A stretch of DNA of 13,965 nt from NCBI GenBank assembly GCA_023443345.1, contig JAEZUZ010000062.1, positions 1 through 13,965 on the forward strand, read 5' to 3'. Below the pieces are notes generated by a model that saw only the letters and a list, made by a program, of their open reading frames with translations, did no database searches and was not told the DNA's origin. Shown here one piece after another: positions 1 to 7,446 of this stretch. The stretch comes from Bacillota bacterium. Its GTDB lineage: Bacteria; Bacillota; Clostridia; Peptostreptococcales; Acidaminobacteraceae. The position numbers and the translations under genes were made by a program. Position 1 is the first letter of the stretch. The number at the start of each line of letters is the position of its first letter.

Positions 1-210
1 GGACTACTGCTTGGCGTAGATCCATCAATTACAGGAATGGCAATTGCTTGGGGAGATGCATGGACAAATATGATTCAACCATTCTGGGCACTTCCAGCTC
101 TAGGTATTGCTGGACTTTCTGCTCGTGATATTATGGGATATTGCCTAATAACACTATTATTTGTTGGAATAGTAGTTTGTGGTGGACTCTTACTTGTAGG
201 TTTGCTATAA
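1..210 (+). CDS. atoE: Short-chain fatty-acid transporter, AtoE family (3' end only)
   Basis: The window opens inside this gene; only the last 69 codons and the TAA stop are present. The visible part contains AWGDAWTNMIQPFWALP and then GLSARDIMGYC, a signature of the C-terminal part of AtoE-type short-chain fatty-acid carriers. A final hydrophobic segment of about 22 residues ends in GGLLLVGLL. The family consists of multi-pass membrane proteins of roughly 440 residues, thought to move acetoacetate, butyrate and similar acids. The role is taken from the family, since the start and most of the protein lie outside the window. The single arginine is encoded by CGT, as in the thiolase at 11828-13006 and unlike the AGA-dominated genes between them. 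A strong terminator follows directly, so the gene ends its transcription unit. Confidence 0.85.
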   Translation, partial: GLLLGVDPSITGMAIAWGDAWTNMIQPFWALPALGIAGLSARDIMGYCLITLLFVGIVVCGGLLLVGLL

Positions 211-227
211 AAACTAAAAAATATTAG

Positions 228-248
228 AGGCAGCTTTACGCTATGCCT
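228..248 (+). other. Small hairpin in the atoE 3' untranslated region
   Basis: AGGCAGC pairs with GC(TA)TGCCT around a five-base loop, with a two-base bulge. No U-tract follows, so this is not a terminator on its own. Bases 231-238 can instead pair perfectly with 258-265 (CAGCTTTA/TAAAGCTG). That pairing would compete both with this hairpin and with the first bases of the terminator stem at 261-300. Confidence 0.35.
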
Positions 249-260
249 TTGTATTTATAA

Positions 261-306
261 AGCTGTGGTTATGGTGTTAATATATACCATGACCATAGCT
301 TTTTTT
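261..306 (+). terminator. Rho-independent terminator of atoE
   Basis: A 15-bp stem joins AGCTGTGGTTATGGT (261-275) to ACCATGACCATAGCT (286-300), with two G-U wobble pairs and a ten-base loop. It is followed by a run of Ts through 306. It lies about 50 bases after the atoE stop codon. Confidence 0.88.
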
Positions 307-427
307 GTTAGAGAAATAGAAAACATCTTTAAATTGATGAGTTCATAAAAACATCTATATATGTGGATACAAATATTATTACATCAGTGGGGACTAGCTA
401 AGAGCGTATTTTATTTTGTAATTTCTT

Positions 428-436
428 TGCTATAAT
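428..436 (+). promoter_or_regulatory. Extended -10 promoter of the ABC exporter gene
   Basis: TGCTATAAT is a perfect extended -10 element (TGn plus TATAAT) 30 bases upstream of the ATG at 466. The -35 region (about 408-413, ATTTTA) is poor, as is common for extended -10 promoters. The rest of the 307-465 gap shows no gene or recognisable element. Confidence 0.6.
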
Positions 437-465
437 ATAGTAGATTAAATTTAGAAGTAGGAAAT

Positions 466-2109
466 ATGAAAGTTGAAGGTTTTAAAGAAAGATTTCTTTT
501 TATATTGACTCTGATATTTGTAGTATTAGATGCAATTGTTATAGTATATCTTGCTAAAATTATTGAAAAAATAGTAGATACTGCTGTTTCTCTTGAACAT
601 TCAGAATTTATCTATACTATGCAAATTACAATAGGCTATCTATTTTTTACTCTTGCGGTTGAGGTATTGCTTCACTACATTAAACAGAGTTTTATTAAGG
701 TACATATAGAAAAATTGAGGTTTGATTTAATAAGGGCAACTTTAAATGCACAAGACAATAGAAAATATGCAAGCTTAACTGCAATACTTAACAATGTCAA
801 CATGTATAGAGATGACTATGTAGAAAACTTCTTTGGAGTATTTTCCGCAATACCAAAATTTTTGTTTGCTACAATTCTTCTCTATAGCATATCTAAAATA
901 ATGCTATTAGTTGGAGTTCTATTGGCTACTCTTCCTCTTATATTTTCTTTTATTACAAGAAAGTATCTAGACACAGAGCAAAAGAATTATGTAGCTAGTG
1001 TTACACCTCTAACTAATAGTGTAAAAGAGATGCTTGATGGTCTATCAACTATTAAGAGTTTTGGTGCAGAAGATAGAGTTGAAAATAATATGAAATCTAT
1101 AGTAAGAAATAATCAAATTAGTAAGTTTAGAATAAATTTCTTACTTGAGAATATCAACTCTATAAACTCATTTATAGGAAATCTAATATTTGTAGTAGTT
1201 ATAACAATAGGTGCATATTTTTCTATGAGAGGCATAGTTAGCGTTGGTGTATTGGTCAGTTCAACTCAGCTAATTAATCACATAGTAACTCCATTTATAA
1301 ATACCTCAAAGATGTTAAATCACTTAAATTCTTTTAAAACTATAAAGGAAGATCTCTATTCATCTAAAAATATACTTAGCAATTCTATAGATGTAGTAGA
1401 ACATAAATTCAATAGAGAAATTGAACTAGAGAATGTATCTTTTTGCTACGACGATGGGGTTAAATTATTAAATAATGTAAGTCATAAATTTTATAATAAT
1501 AAGAAGTATGCAATTATTGGTAAGAGTGGTTCGGGAAAATCTATATTATTACAGCTCTTATCAGGAAGAATTAAACCAATTGAAGGTGAAATAAAATTTG
1601 ATGGTATTAGTTTGAATGAAGTTTCACAGAGCTTTTATTATAAAAATATGTCATTTGTACACCAAGATATATTTCTTTTTGATGATTCAATTTTCAATAA
1701 TATAACTTTTTATAATCAGTACAGTGATGAAGAAATTAAAGGGGCTATGAGTTTTGCAGAAATAGACGAGAGATTTAAGGATGTAAGTGAAAGTAGTAAG
1801 AATATTTCTGGTGGAGAGAAGCAGATGATATCGATTGCAAGAGCAGTGATACAGAATAAGCCGATACTTTTACTTGATGAATTTAGATCTTCAATTGATG
1901 AATTAACGGCAAATAGAATAGAAGATAGAATTCTTAAACTTGATAAATTAGTTATAAATGTCACTCATCAGATTGATGGAGATTATCTTAGAAAATATGA
2001 TGAAATAATAATATTTAAAGATGGAAAAATCGTTGATTATGGAACATTTGATGATTTGATTGAAAGAAGTCATTATTTTAAAGGGCTATACTATCTTAAC
2101 AATAGATAG
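466..2109 (+). CDS. ABC exporter half-transporter (fused membrane and ATPase domains)
   Basis: This 547-residue protein has an N-terminal exporter-type membrane domain (about residues 1-310, several hydrophobic helices) and a C-terminal nucleotide-binding domain. The ATPase motifs are intact: Walker A GKSGSGKS at 352-359, Q-loop glutamine Q400, signature ISGGEKQ at 447-453, Walker B ILLLDE with D471 and E472, D-loop SSID at 475-478, and H-loop H501. One half-transporter normally works as a homodimer, or pairs with a second half that is not seen here. The start at ATG 466 has a GTAGGA ribosome site three bases before it. It has its own extended -10 promoter and a terminator overlapping the stop, so it is monocistronic. 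No precursor peptide, peptidase domain or regulator adjoins it, so the substrate is unknown. It broadly resembles peptide or drug exporters. Confidence 0.9.
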   Translation: MKVEGFKERFLFILTLIFVVLDAIVIVYLAKIIEKIVDTAVSLEHSEFIYTMQITIGYLFFTLAVEVLLHYIKQSFIKVHIEKLRFDLIRATLNAQDNRKYASLTAILNNVNMYRDDYVENFFGVFSAIPKFLFATILLYSISKIMLLVGVLLATLPLIFSFITRKYLDTEQKNYVASVTPLTNSVKEMLDGLSTIKSFGAEDRVENNMKSIVRNNQISKFRINFLLENINSINSFIGNLIFVVVITIGAYFSMRGIVSVGVLVSSTQLINHIVTPFINTSKMLNHLNSFKTIKEDLYSSKNILSNSIDVVEHKFNREIELENVSFCYDDGVKLLNNVSHKFYNNKKYAIIGKSGSGKSILLQLLSGRIKPIEGEIKFDGISLNEVSQSFYYKNMSFVHQDIFLFDDSIFNNITFYNQYSDEEIKGAMSFAEIDERFKDVSESSKNISGGEKQMISIARAVIQNKPILLLDEFRSSIDELTANRIEDRILKLDKLVINVTHQIDGDYLRKYDEIIIFKDGKIVDYGTFDDLIERSHYFKGLYYLNNR

Positions 2110-2119
2110 CCCTTTTTAT
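2080..2119 (+). terminator. Terminator overlapping the end of the ABC exporter gene
   Basis: AAAGGGCTAT (2080-2089) pairs with ATAGCCCTTT (2106-2115), followed by a T-rich tail. An inner CTAT/ATAG helix (2091-2094 with 2102-2105) extends the stem past a bulge. The last ten or so codons and the TAG stop (2107-2109) lie inside the hairpin. Confidence 0.85.
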
Positions 2120-2134
2120 TTTATTTTGAATTTA

Positions 2135-2163
2135 TTGTTTAAAATATATAAGTGGGGTATAAT
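2135..2163 (+). promoter_or_regulatory. Sigma-A promoter of clpB
   Basis: TTGTTT (2135-2140) and a perfect TATAAT (2158-2163) are separated by 17 bases. The predicted start of transcription, about 2169-2171, falls within the first arm of the CIRCE operator. Confidence 0.75.
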
Positions 2164-2167
2164 ATAT

Positions 2168-2194
2168 TTAGCACTCTTAATGCGAGACTGCTAA
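2168..2194 (+). promoter_or_regulatory. CIRCE operator (HrcA binding site) of clpB
   Basis: TTAGCACTC, nine bases, then GACTGCTAA. This matches the CIRCE consensus TTAGCACTC-N9-GAGTGCTAA at 17 of 18 arm positions; the one difference is C for G at 2188. It sits directly after the -10 element and before the ribosome site, the usual position for HrcA repression of heat-shock genes. Confidence 0.92.
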
Positions 2195-2205
2195 CAGGAG
2201 GGAAA

Positions 2206-4755
2206 ATGAACATAGAAAAATATACTAATGCTGTAAGAGAAGCTATACAAACCTCAAGTGCTATAGCCTCAGAATATGCTAATACTGTAGTTGATGAGGA
2301 ACATTTTCTACTTGCACTTTTGGAACAGGACAATAGTTTAGTAGCTTCTATTTTAGAAAAAAATAATATAGATACTAAAAATTTAAAGGAAAAAATTTTA
2401 AATTTAATAGATAAAAAGCCAAAATCTACTTCTACTAGTGTATATTATTCAAACCAGATCAATCTTTTACTTTTTAAAGCTGAAAAGCTTGCAAAGTCTA
2501 TGAAAGATGAATATGTTTCTGCTGAACATATACTGATATGCCTTTTAGATATCAAATCAGCTGTAGCTAAACTTTTGAAAGATAGTGGGCTTACAAAAGA
2601 AAATCTTCTTTCAACGCTTAAAGAAATAAGAGGAGGAAGTAGAGTGACATCTGAATCACCTGAAGGAACTTACAACGTACTTGAGAAATATGGTATTGAC
2701 CTAGTACAGAGGGCAAAGGAAGGAAAGCTAGATCCTGTAATAGGTAGAGATGACGAAATAAGAAGAAGTATCAGAATACTATCTAGAAAATCTAAAAATA
2801 ATCCAGTATTAATAGGAGAGCCTGGTGTTGGAAAGACAGCTATTGCAGAAGGACTTGCTCAGAGAATACTAAGGGGAGATGTTCCAGATAGCTTAAAAGA
2901 CAGAACGATATTTGCCTTAGATATGGGGGCATTAGTTGCAGGTGCTAAATATAGAGGTGAGTTTGAAGAAAGATTAAAGGCAGTACTTGATGAAATAAAA
3001 AAGAGTGATGGAAGAATAATTCTATTTATTGACGAATTACATATGATAGTTGGAGCAGGTAAAAGTGAAGGTAGCATGGATGCTGGAAACATGCTAAAAC
3101 CAATGTTGGCAAGAGGAGAACTTCACTGCATAGGAGCAACAACAATATCTGAATATAGACAATATATAGAAAAAGATGCTGCTTTAGAAAGAAGATTTCA
3201 GCCTGTAATGGTAGATGAGCCTACAGTAGAGGAATCAATAACAATATTGAGAGGTTTAAAGGAAAGATATGAATTATTCCACGGAGTAAATATATCTGAC
3301 CAAGCTATAGTATCAGCTGTGACTCTTTCTGATAGATATATATCTGATAGATTTTTGCCAGATAAGGCAATAGATTTAATGGATGAAGCCTGTGCATATA
3401 TTAAGACAGAGATAGATTCTATGCCTGCAGAAATAGATGAAAAGAGCAGAAAAGTAATGACAAAACAAATTGAACTTGAAGCTCTAAAAAAAGAAGAGGA
3501 TACTATTTCTGTTGAAAGAAGAGAGAAGTTAACTAAGGAAATATCAGAATTAAATGAAGAATTAAATGCACTAAAGGCTACTTGGTTAAAGGAAAAAGAG
3601 CAGGTAGATTTAGTTAAGAATTTAAAAGAAGAAATTGATAGTATAAATTTAGAAATAGAAGAAGCAAAGAGAAATTATGACCTTGAAAGAGTTGCTGAAC
3701 TTAGTTATGGAAGATTGCCTGAATTAAATGAAAAATTAAAAGAGGCAAAAGAAAGAATAATTAAGTCAGATAAGAGCTTAATTAGAGAAGAAGTTACAAG
3801 TCAGGAAATAGCATCTATCATATCTAGGTGGACAGGTATTCCTCTTGATAAATTGATGCAATCAGAAAGAAAGAAACTTCTTACACTAAAAGAGAGACTT
3901 TCAGAAGTTGTAATTGATCAGGAAGAAGCAGTAGAGAAGGTAGTAGATGCTATTATAAGATCTAGAGCAGGTATTAAAGATCCTTTAAGACCTATAGGAA
4001 GCTTTCTATTTTTAGGTCCAACAGGTGTTGGTAAGACTGAGCTTGCTAAAAGCGTGGCAAAAGAGCTATTTGATTCAGAAAAAAATATGATAAGGATAGA
4101 TATGAGTGAATATATGGAAAAATATAGCGTATCTAGACTTATTGGAGCACCTCCAGGATATGTAGGTCACGAAGAAGGAGGACAATTAACAGAAGCTGTT
4201 AGAAGACAGCCATATAGTGTTATACTATTTGACGAAATTGAAAAAGCTCATAGAGATGTATTTAATGTATTGCTACAAGTGTTAGATGATGGTAGATTGA
4301 CTGACTCTAAGGGAAGGACAGTTGATTTTAAAAATACAATTATAATACTTACTTCAAATATTGGCTCAGATATACTTCTTGAATCTGTTGAAAAAGAATC
4401 TAAAGTTACTCAAGAAGCTAGAAATGAAGTTATGGAGCTATTACACTCATATTTTAGACCAGAGTTTCTAAATAGAATAGATGAGATAGTTCTTTACAAG
4501 CCGCTATCTAATAGTGCAATTAAAAGGATAATTGATCTGATGTTAGTTGATCTTAAAGATAGATTAAAAGATTTAAATATAGCAGTCGAGATAACAGATA
4601 GAGCAAAGGACTATATAATTGAGAATGCATACGATATGAAATATGGAGCAAGGCCAATTAAGAGATATATTCAGAGATATGTAGAGACTCTAATAGCAAG
4701 AAAAATAATTGAAGGAAATATTTCTGAAAAAAGCAATATAAAGGTAGATGTGTAG
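2206..4755 (+). CDS. clpB: Protein disaggregase ClpB (Hsp100 AAA+ ATPase)
   Basis: This 849-residue hexameric AAA+ chaperone threads aggregated proteins through its pore, working with DnaK. The domain order is complete. It has an N-terminal Clp repeat domain (about 1-145), then a first ATPase with Walker A GEPGVGKT at 204-211 and Walker B D276/E277. The long coiled-coil middle domain (about 406-525) includes the ClpB-type segment AELSYGRLPELNEKL. A second ATPase follows, with Walker A GPTGVGKT at 604-611 and Walker B D676/E677, and a C-terminal small domain. The long middle domain and the lack of a visible ClpP-docking tripeptide (IGF/LGF) argue for ClpB rather than ClpC or ClpE. ATG 2206 is chosen because AGGAGG lies at 2196-2201. 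An in-frame ATG at 2152 lies upstream of the -10 element and would translate through the operator. Regulation is by HrcA at the CIRCE site. Confidence 0.97.
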   Translation: MNIEKYTNAVREAIQTSSAIASEYANTVVDEEHFLLALLEQDNSLVASILEKNNIDTKNLKEKILNLIDKKPKSTSTSVYYSNQINLLLFKAEKLAKSMKDEYVSAEHILICLLDIKSAVAKLLKDSGLTKENLLSTLKEIRGGSRVTSESPEGTYNVLEKYGIDLVQRAKEGKLDPVIGRDDEIRRSIRILSRKSKNNPVLIGEPGVGKTAIAEGLAQRILRGDVPDSLKDRTIFALDMGALVAGAKYRGEFEERLKAVLDEIKKSDGRIILFIDELHMIVGAGKSEGSMDAGNMLKPMLARGELHCIGATTISEYRQYIEKDAALERRFQPVMVDEPTVEESITILRGLKERYELFHGVNISDQAIVSAVTLSDRYISDRFLPDKAIDLMDEACAYIKTEIDSMPAEIDEKSRKVMTKQIELEALKKEEDTISVERREKLTKEISELNEELNALKATWLKEKEQVDLVKNLKEEIDSINLEIEEAKRNYDLERVAELSYGRLPELNEKLKEAKERIIKSDKSLIREEVTSQEIASIISRWTGIPLDKLMQSERKKLLTLKERLSEVVIDQEEAVEKVVDAIIRSRAGIKDPLRPIGSFLFLGPTGVGKTELAKSVAKELFDSEKNMIRIDMSEYMEKYSVSRLIGAPPGYVGHEEGGQLTEAVRRQPYSVILFDEIEKAHRDVFNVLLQVLDDGRLTDSKGRTVDFKNTIIILTSNIGSDILLESVEKESKVTQEARNEVMELLHSYFRPEFLNRIDEIVLYKPLSNSAIKRIIDLMLVDLKDRLKDLNIAVEITDRAKDYIIENAYDMKYGARPIKRYIQRYVETLIARKIIEGNISEKSNIKVDV

Positions 4756-4781
4756 ATGGAGAATTAAATATTGTATAAAGT

Positions 4782-4810
4782 AAAAGGATCACTTTAAGTG
4801 ATCCTTTTAT
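4782..4810. terminator. Bidirectional terminator between clpB and the AEC carrier gene
   Basis: AAAAGGATCACT (4782-4793) and AGTGATCCTTTT (4797-4808) form a perfect 12-bp stem around a three-base loop. There is a T-run on the plus strand and the matching A-run gives one on the minus strand. It lies between the convergent stops at 4755 and 4812, so it can serve both genes. Confidence 0.9.
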
Positions 4811-4811
4811 A

Positions 4812-5735
4812 TTATAGTAGGTTTGCAATAATTGGAATTGAAAATATTGAAAAAAGTGAGGTCATAAATACAGCTTGACTTGATAGATTTGTGTCATTTC
4901 CATATCTATCAGAGAACATTGCAACATATGAAGCACTTGGCATACTCAACATAATTACAGGAACCATGAGTTGATATCCGCTGAAATTAAGTGCTTTAAG
5001 TATTAATAGAATCAACAGCGGTGATATTAGCAATTTTGTGACTACTGTAATATATAGAACTTTATTTTTAAGAGCTTCTTTTACATTGCTAGTTGATAAC
5101 ATTATTCCAATTATCAACATCGCAAGTGGACTTGTTGCCCCACTTAATATACGCATTGTTGAATTGATTGGTTCTATAATTTTAAGAGGAGTTAGAAAAA
5201 ATAGAAGTCCAATTGCAATTGAAATTACACCAGGGTTTAATATTGCATTCATTGGATTTCTATTTGTATTTTTTACAGATCTAGATATTATCCTTGTTCC
5301 AAATATCCAACTTACAATTTCAAAAATAAATCCAGCAGATATTACTGCATAAAACAAAGCGTCTTCCCCCAGTAGGTTTAAAACTATTGGATATCCCATG
5401 AAGGAAGTGTTTGAAAGGAGATTTGCGCAGAGTAGTACATCTTTCTGATTATTTTTTAATTTTAAAAATCTTGTACTAATAAAAGAAACTATAAATAGAA
5501 CTACATAAGCTCCTGCCATTATGGCAATCATTCTTAGAGTTGTATTTATTTTATCAGCTTCAAGAGGTTTTTGTAGAGCTAATATAATTGTTGCTGGCAT
5601 CGTTACATAAAGTACAAGTTTTGTAAGTTCTGATCTTGCACTTGGAGTTATAATATTTAGTTTGCCAACTACATATCCTATAATTATTAGTAAAAATAAT
5701 ATAGATACATTTTCTAGAACATTAAAAAAATCCAC
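4812..5735 (-). CDS. AEC-family (auxin efflux carrier type) membrane transporter
   Basis: This 307-residue, strongly hydrophobic protein has about ten predicted membrane segments. Its sequence follows the bacterial AEC/Mem_trans pattern: an early helix with IGYVVGKL, an LYVTMPATI segment, a loop NLLSNTSFMGYPIVLNLLG that closely matches the family's conserved loop, and a C-terminal PSASYVAMFSDRYG segment. Bacterial members are thought to carry malate, malonate and other small organic acids, but the substrate cannot be read from sequence. The start is a GTG at 5735-5733, preceded on the minus strand by AAGGGG (5746-5741) with five-base spacing. An ATG at 5740-5738 is out of frame. It lies 93 bases downstream of the PucR gene on the same strand, with a hairpin between, so any co-transcription would be partial. 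Confidence 0.88.
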   Translation of the reverse strand: MDFFNVLENVSILFLLIIIGYVVGKLNIITPSARSELTKLVLYVTMPATIILALQKPLEADKINTTLRMIAIMAGAYVVLFIVSFISTRFLKLKNNQKDVLLCANLLSNTSFMGYPIVLNLLGEDALFYAVISAGFIFEIVSWIFGTRIISRSVKNTNRNPMNAILNPGVISIAIGLLFFLTPLKIIEPINSTMRILSGATSPLAMLIIGIMLSTSNVKEALKNKVLYITVVTKLLISPLLILLILKALNFSGYQLMVPVIMLSMPSASYVAMFSDRYGNDTNLSSQAVFMTSLFSIFSIPIIANLL

Positions 5736-5756
5736 AACATCCCCTTAACTATTAAA

Positions 5757-5778
5757 ACACTTTAATTAAATAAAGTGT
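5757..5778 (-). terminator. Possible weak terminator or operator between pucR-type and AEC genes
   Basis: ACACTTT (5757-5763) and AAAGTGT (5772-5778) form a seven-base inverted repeat around an AT-only loop. Read on the minus strand, it is followed by TTTTAAT, giving a weak terminator shape after the PucR gene. Because it is short and AT-rich and lies upstream of the AEC start, it could equally be an operator. A TATAAT on the minus strand near 5797-5802 is a candidate -10 for the AEC gene, with no convincing -35. Confidence 0.4.
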
Positions 5779-5828
5779 ATGCTTTTATTAGATAAAATTA
5801 TAGTAAAAAAATGTCCAGTTTAGATAAA

Positions 5829-7331
5829 TCAGCTGATCAACTTCATGATTTGGGCTGAGATAACAAAACTAATGTTGAAATTCATGTCATTGAAATCAAA
5901 GTTATATTGATTTTGTAGCTTTGTTATTCTATATCTTACAGTTTTTTCATGTAGAAATAAGTCTTTTGCCGTCTTTTGATAATTTTTATGATTCATTATA
6001 AATGTGTATGCTGTTTCATATAAATGTGGATGGTTTTCTATTAAATCCTGTGATAGAGGAGTTATTATTTGTTTTATATCAAATGATTTCTTTGATTCTA
6101 TTATTATTTTTAAAATGCCAAGATCACTGTAATCTATAATTTTTGATCTTATATTTGACAATTTTTCAAACTCTATAATCTTGTCATTTATCTTCTTTGC
6201 GATTGATATTTTATCGTAGCTCTTAGCTGTATTTATTGCAAAGTAGCAAGGCAGATTTTTTGGAAATTTTTTCTTTATTATTTGTTTATACTTATCCTGA
6301 GCTAGAAAATAAATATCGTTTAGGCCTTTATAATAACAGAAGTCTCCGGTTAATTGATTAAAAGAATCATATATTTTAGATATTAAATTGGAAGGGTCTT
6401 TGCCATCTGTTTTTACAGATAGTATCATATATGGTCCGTTTTTTATATTCTTATTTAGTAAGTATTGTTTTACTTCTTCTTTACTGAGTCTTCCCTCAAA
6501 CAATTCCTGCATATAGGTATTTTCATTTATAAATTTTTGATACCTATGGTTTTGGTTCTTGAGTATGTAAGTTTGAAGTACTCTTATAGTATTTTCAATT
6601 ATAAGAGTTTTTCTGTTTATTTCCTCTTTTAGTATGTCTCTTATTATTAAGCTATAGCTGTAATTTTCAACATTATAGATATTTATATGAAGGTCATATA
6701 TATTCTGTCCTTTTAAATTAAGTGTAGAATTACATTTGCAGATAGTTTCGTATTGTTCTTGAGATATATACTTAGAGTTCTTTGAGGCCCTTAATTTATC
6801 TGAATTGCTGTTGTTATTTACAAGAGTTATTTTATTTCCAATAAACTTTTCAAGTCTAAGTATTATTGAATCTAAATCTAGTTGTGAGAGCAAAAGTTCA
6901 GTCATTTCTTGATGCATTTGGTAGTATTCTTTTAATAGTAATTCATTTTGGTTTAGAAGAGGAGTAATAATATTTATTATTATGTCTTCATATTTTATAT
7001 CATTTTCAACTTCTATTACGGGAATACTGAGCTCATTGCATATCTTTACAATTTCATTTGGTACTTTTGATATAACTCTTTTCTTTTTAAATATAATCGC
7101 GCTTATTTCTAATTCTGCTGCCTTTTTGAAAAAGTCTTGGACAAGTGAAATGTCTTTATCAAGAAATGCAAAATAAGATGATAGTAATACAATGCCCTTT
7201 CGTCCCCAAGTACTTATATCTAGAGCCTCGATAATATTTACTCCTGTTACAGTATTATTCAATCCCTTTAATCCGGCGATAACTTTTGCGTTTTTAAATA
7301 TTTCAAATCTTAGTATGTCATTGAGATTCAT
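5829..7331 (-). CDS. PucR-family transcriptional regulator
   Basis: This 500-residue DNA-binding regulator has the PucR layout. The N-terminal PucR domain (about 1-125) contains GLKGLNNTVTGVNIIEALD and GIVLLSSYFAF. A poorly conserved middle region follows. The C-terminal PucR-type helix-turn-helix (about 450-480) contains KTAKDLFLHEKTVRYRI. The namesake, PucR of Bacillus subtilis, controls purine and allantoin breakdown, and other members control amino-acid or amine use. ATG 7331 is chosen for its AAGGAG ribosome site and because the PucR domain starts there. The frame stays open upstream to 7691, but that part is antisense to the Nramp-like gene. It is transcribed divergently from the Nramp-like/FdrA operon across 115 bases, the classic arrangement of a regulator with its target. 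The effector is unknown. Confidence 0.9.
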   Translation of the reverse strand: MNLNDILRFEIFKNAKVIAGLKGLNNTVTGVNIIEALDISTWGRKGIVLLSSYFAFLDKDISLVQDFFKKAAELEISAIIFKKKRVISKVPNEIVKICNELSIPVIEVENDIKYEDIIINIITPLLNQNELLLKEYYQMHQEMTELLLSQLDLDSIILRLEKFIGNKITLVNNNSNSDKLRASKNSKYISQEQYETICKCNSTLNLKGQNIYDLHINIYNVENYSYSLIIRDILKEEINRKTLIIENTIRVLQTYILKNQNHRYQKFINENTYMQELFEGRLSKEEVKQYLLNKNIKNGPYMILSVKTDGKDPSNLISKIYDSFNQLTGDFCYYKGLNDIYFLAQDKYKQIIKKKFPKNLPCYFAINTAKSYDKISIAKKINDKIIEFEKLSNIRSKIIDYSDLGILKIIIESKKSFDIKQIITPLSQDLIENHPHLYETAYTFIMNHKNYQKTAKDLFLHEKTVRYRITKLQNQYNFDFNDMNFNISFVISAQIMKLIS

Positions 7332-7446
7332 AAAAACTCCTTTATACTTTATAGATAAAATTCTAATATATTTTCTCTTATATGGATAATGATTTTTTAT
7401 TATATTTTTGTTAATTTCTAGGTATAGAAAAAATATAGGAGGATTT
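7332..7446. promoter_or_regulatory. Divergent intergenic control region (pucR-type / nramp-like)
   Basis: These 115 bases must hold both divergent promoters, but no -35/-10 pair of good quality is visible on either strand because the region is almost all A and T. A 16-base inverted repeat, TTTCTA-GGTA-TAGAAA (7415-7430), sits just upstream of the AGGAGG ribosome site (7437-7442) of the Nramp-like gene. It is the best candidate regulator site. Assigning it to the PucR protein is inference. Confidence 0.5.

Noticed and set aside
2152..2205. An 18-codon upstream extension of ClpB
   Set aside because: The ATG at 2152 precedes the -10 element and the frame runs through the CIRCE operator. AGGAGG and the family's N-terminus support 2206.
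2141..2205. CtsR operator near clpB
   Set aside because: The direct heptad repeat GGTCAAA-N3-GGTCAAA or a near variant is not present; only CIRCE is.
1716..3092. Minus-strand frames of 64-82 codons within the ABC exporter and clpB
   Set aside because: They overlap conserved motifs of the real genes, lack ribosome sites and have low-complexity Ser/Leu/Ile composition typical of antisense AT-rich coding DNA.
5038..5352. A plus-strand frame of 104 codons inside the AEC gene
   Set aside because: It is antisense to a well-supported membrane protein gene, has no ribosome site, and its hydrophobicity mirrors the antisense of hydrophobic codons.
5714..5740. An eight-codon out-of-frame ATG peptide overlapping the AEC start
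   Set aside because: The ATG at 5740 directly abuts the ribosome site with no spacing, so initiation is unlikely. The GTG at 5735 has ideal spacing.
7408..7446. A 13-codon upstream extension of the Nramp-like protein
   Set aside because: It would be translated through the ribosome site. AGGAGG at 7437-7442 points to the ATG at 7447.
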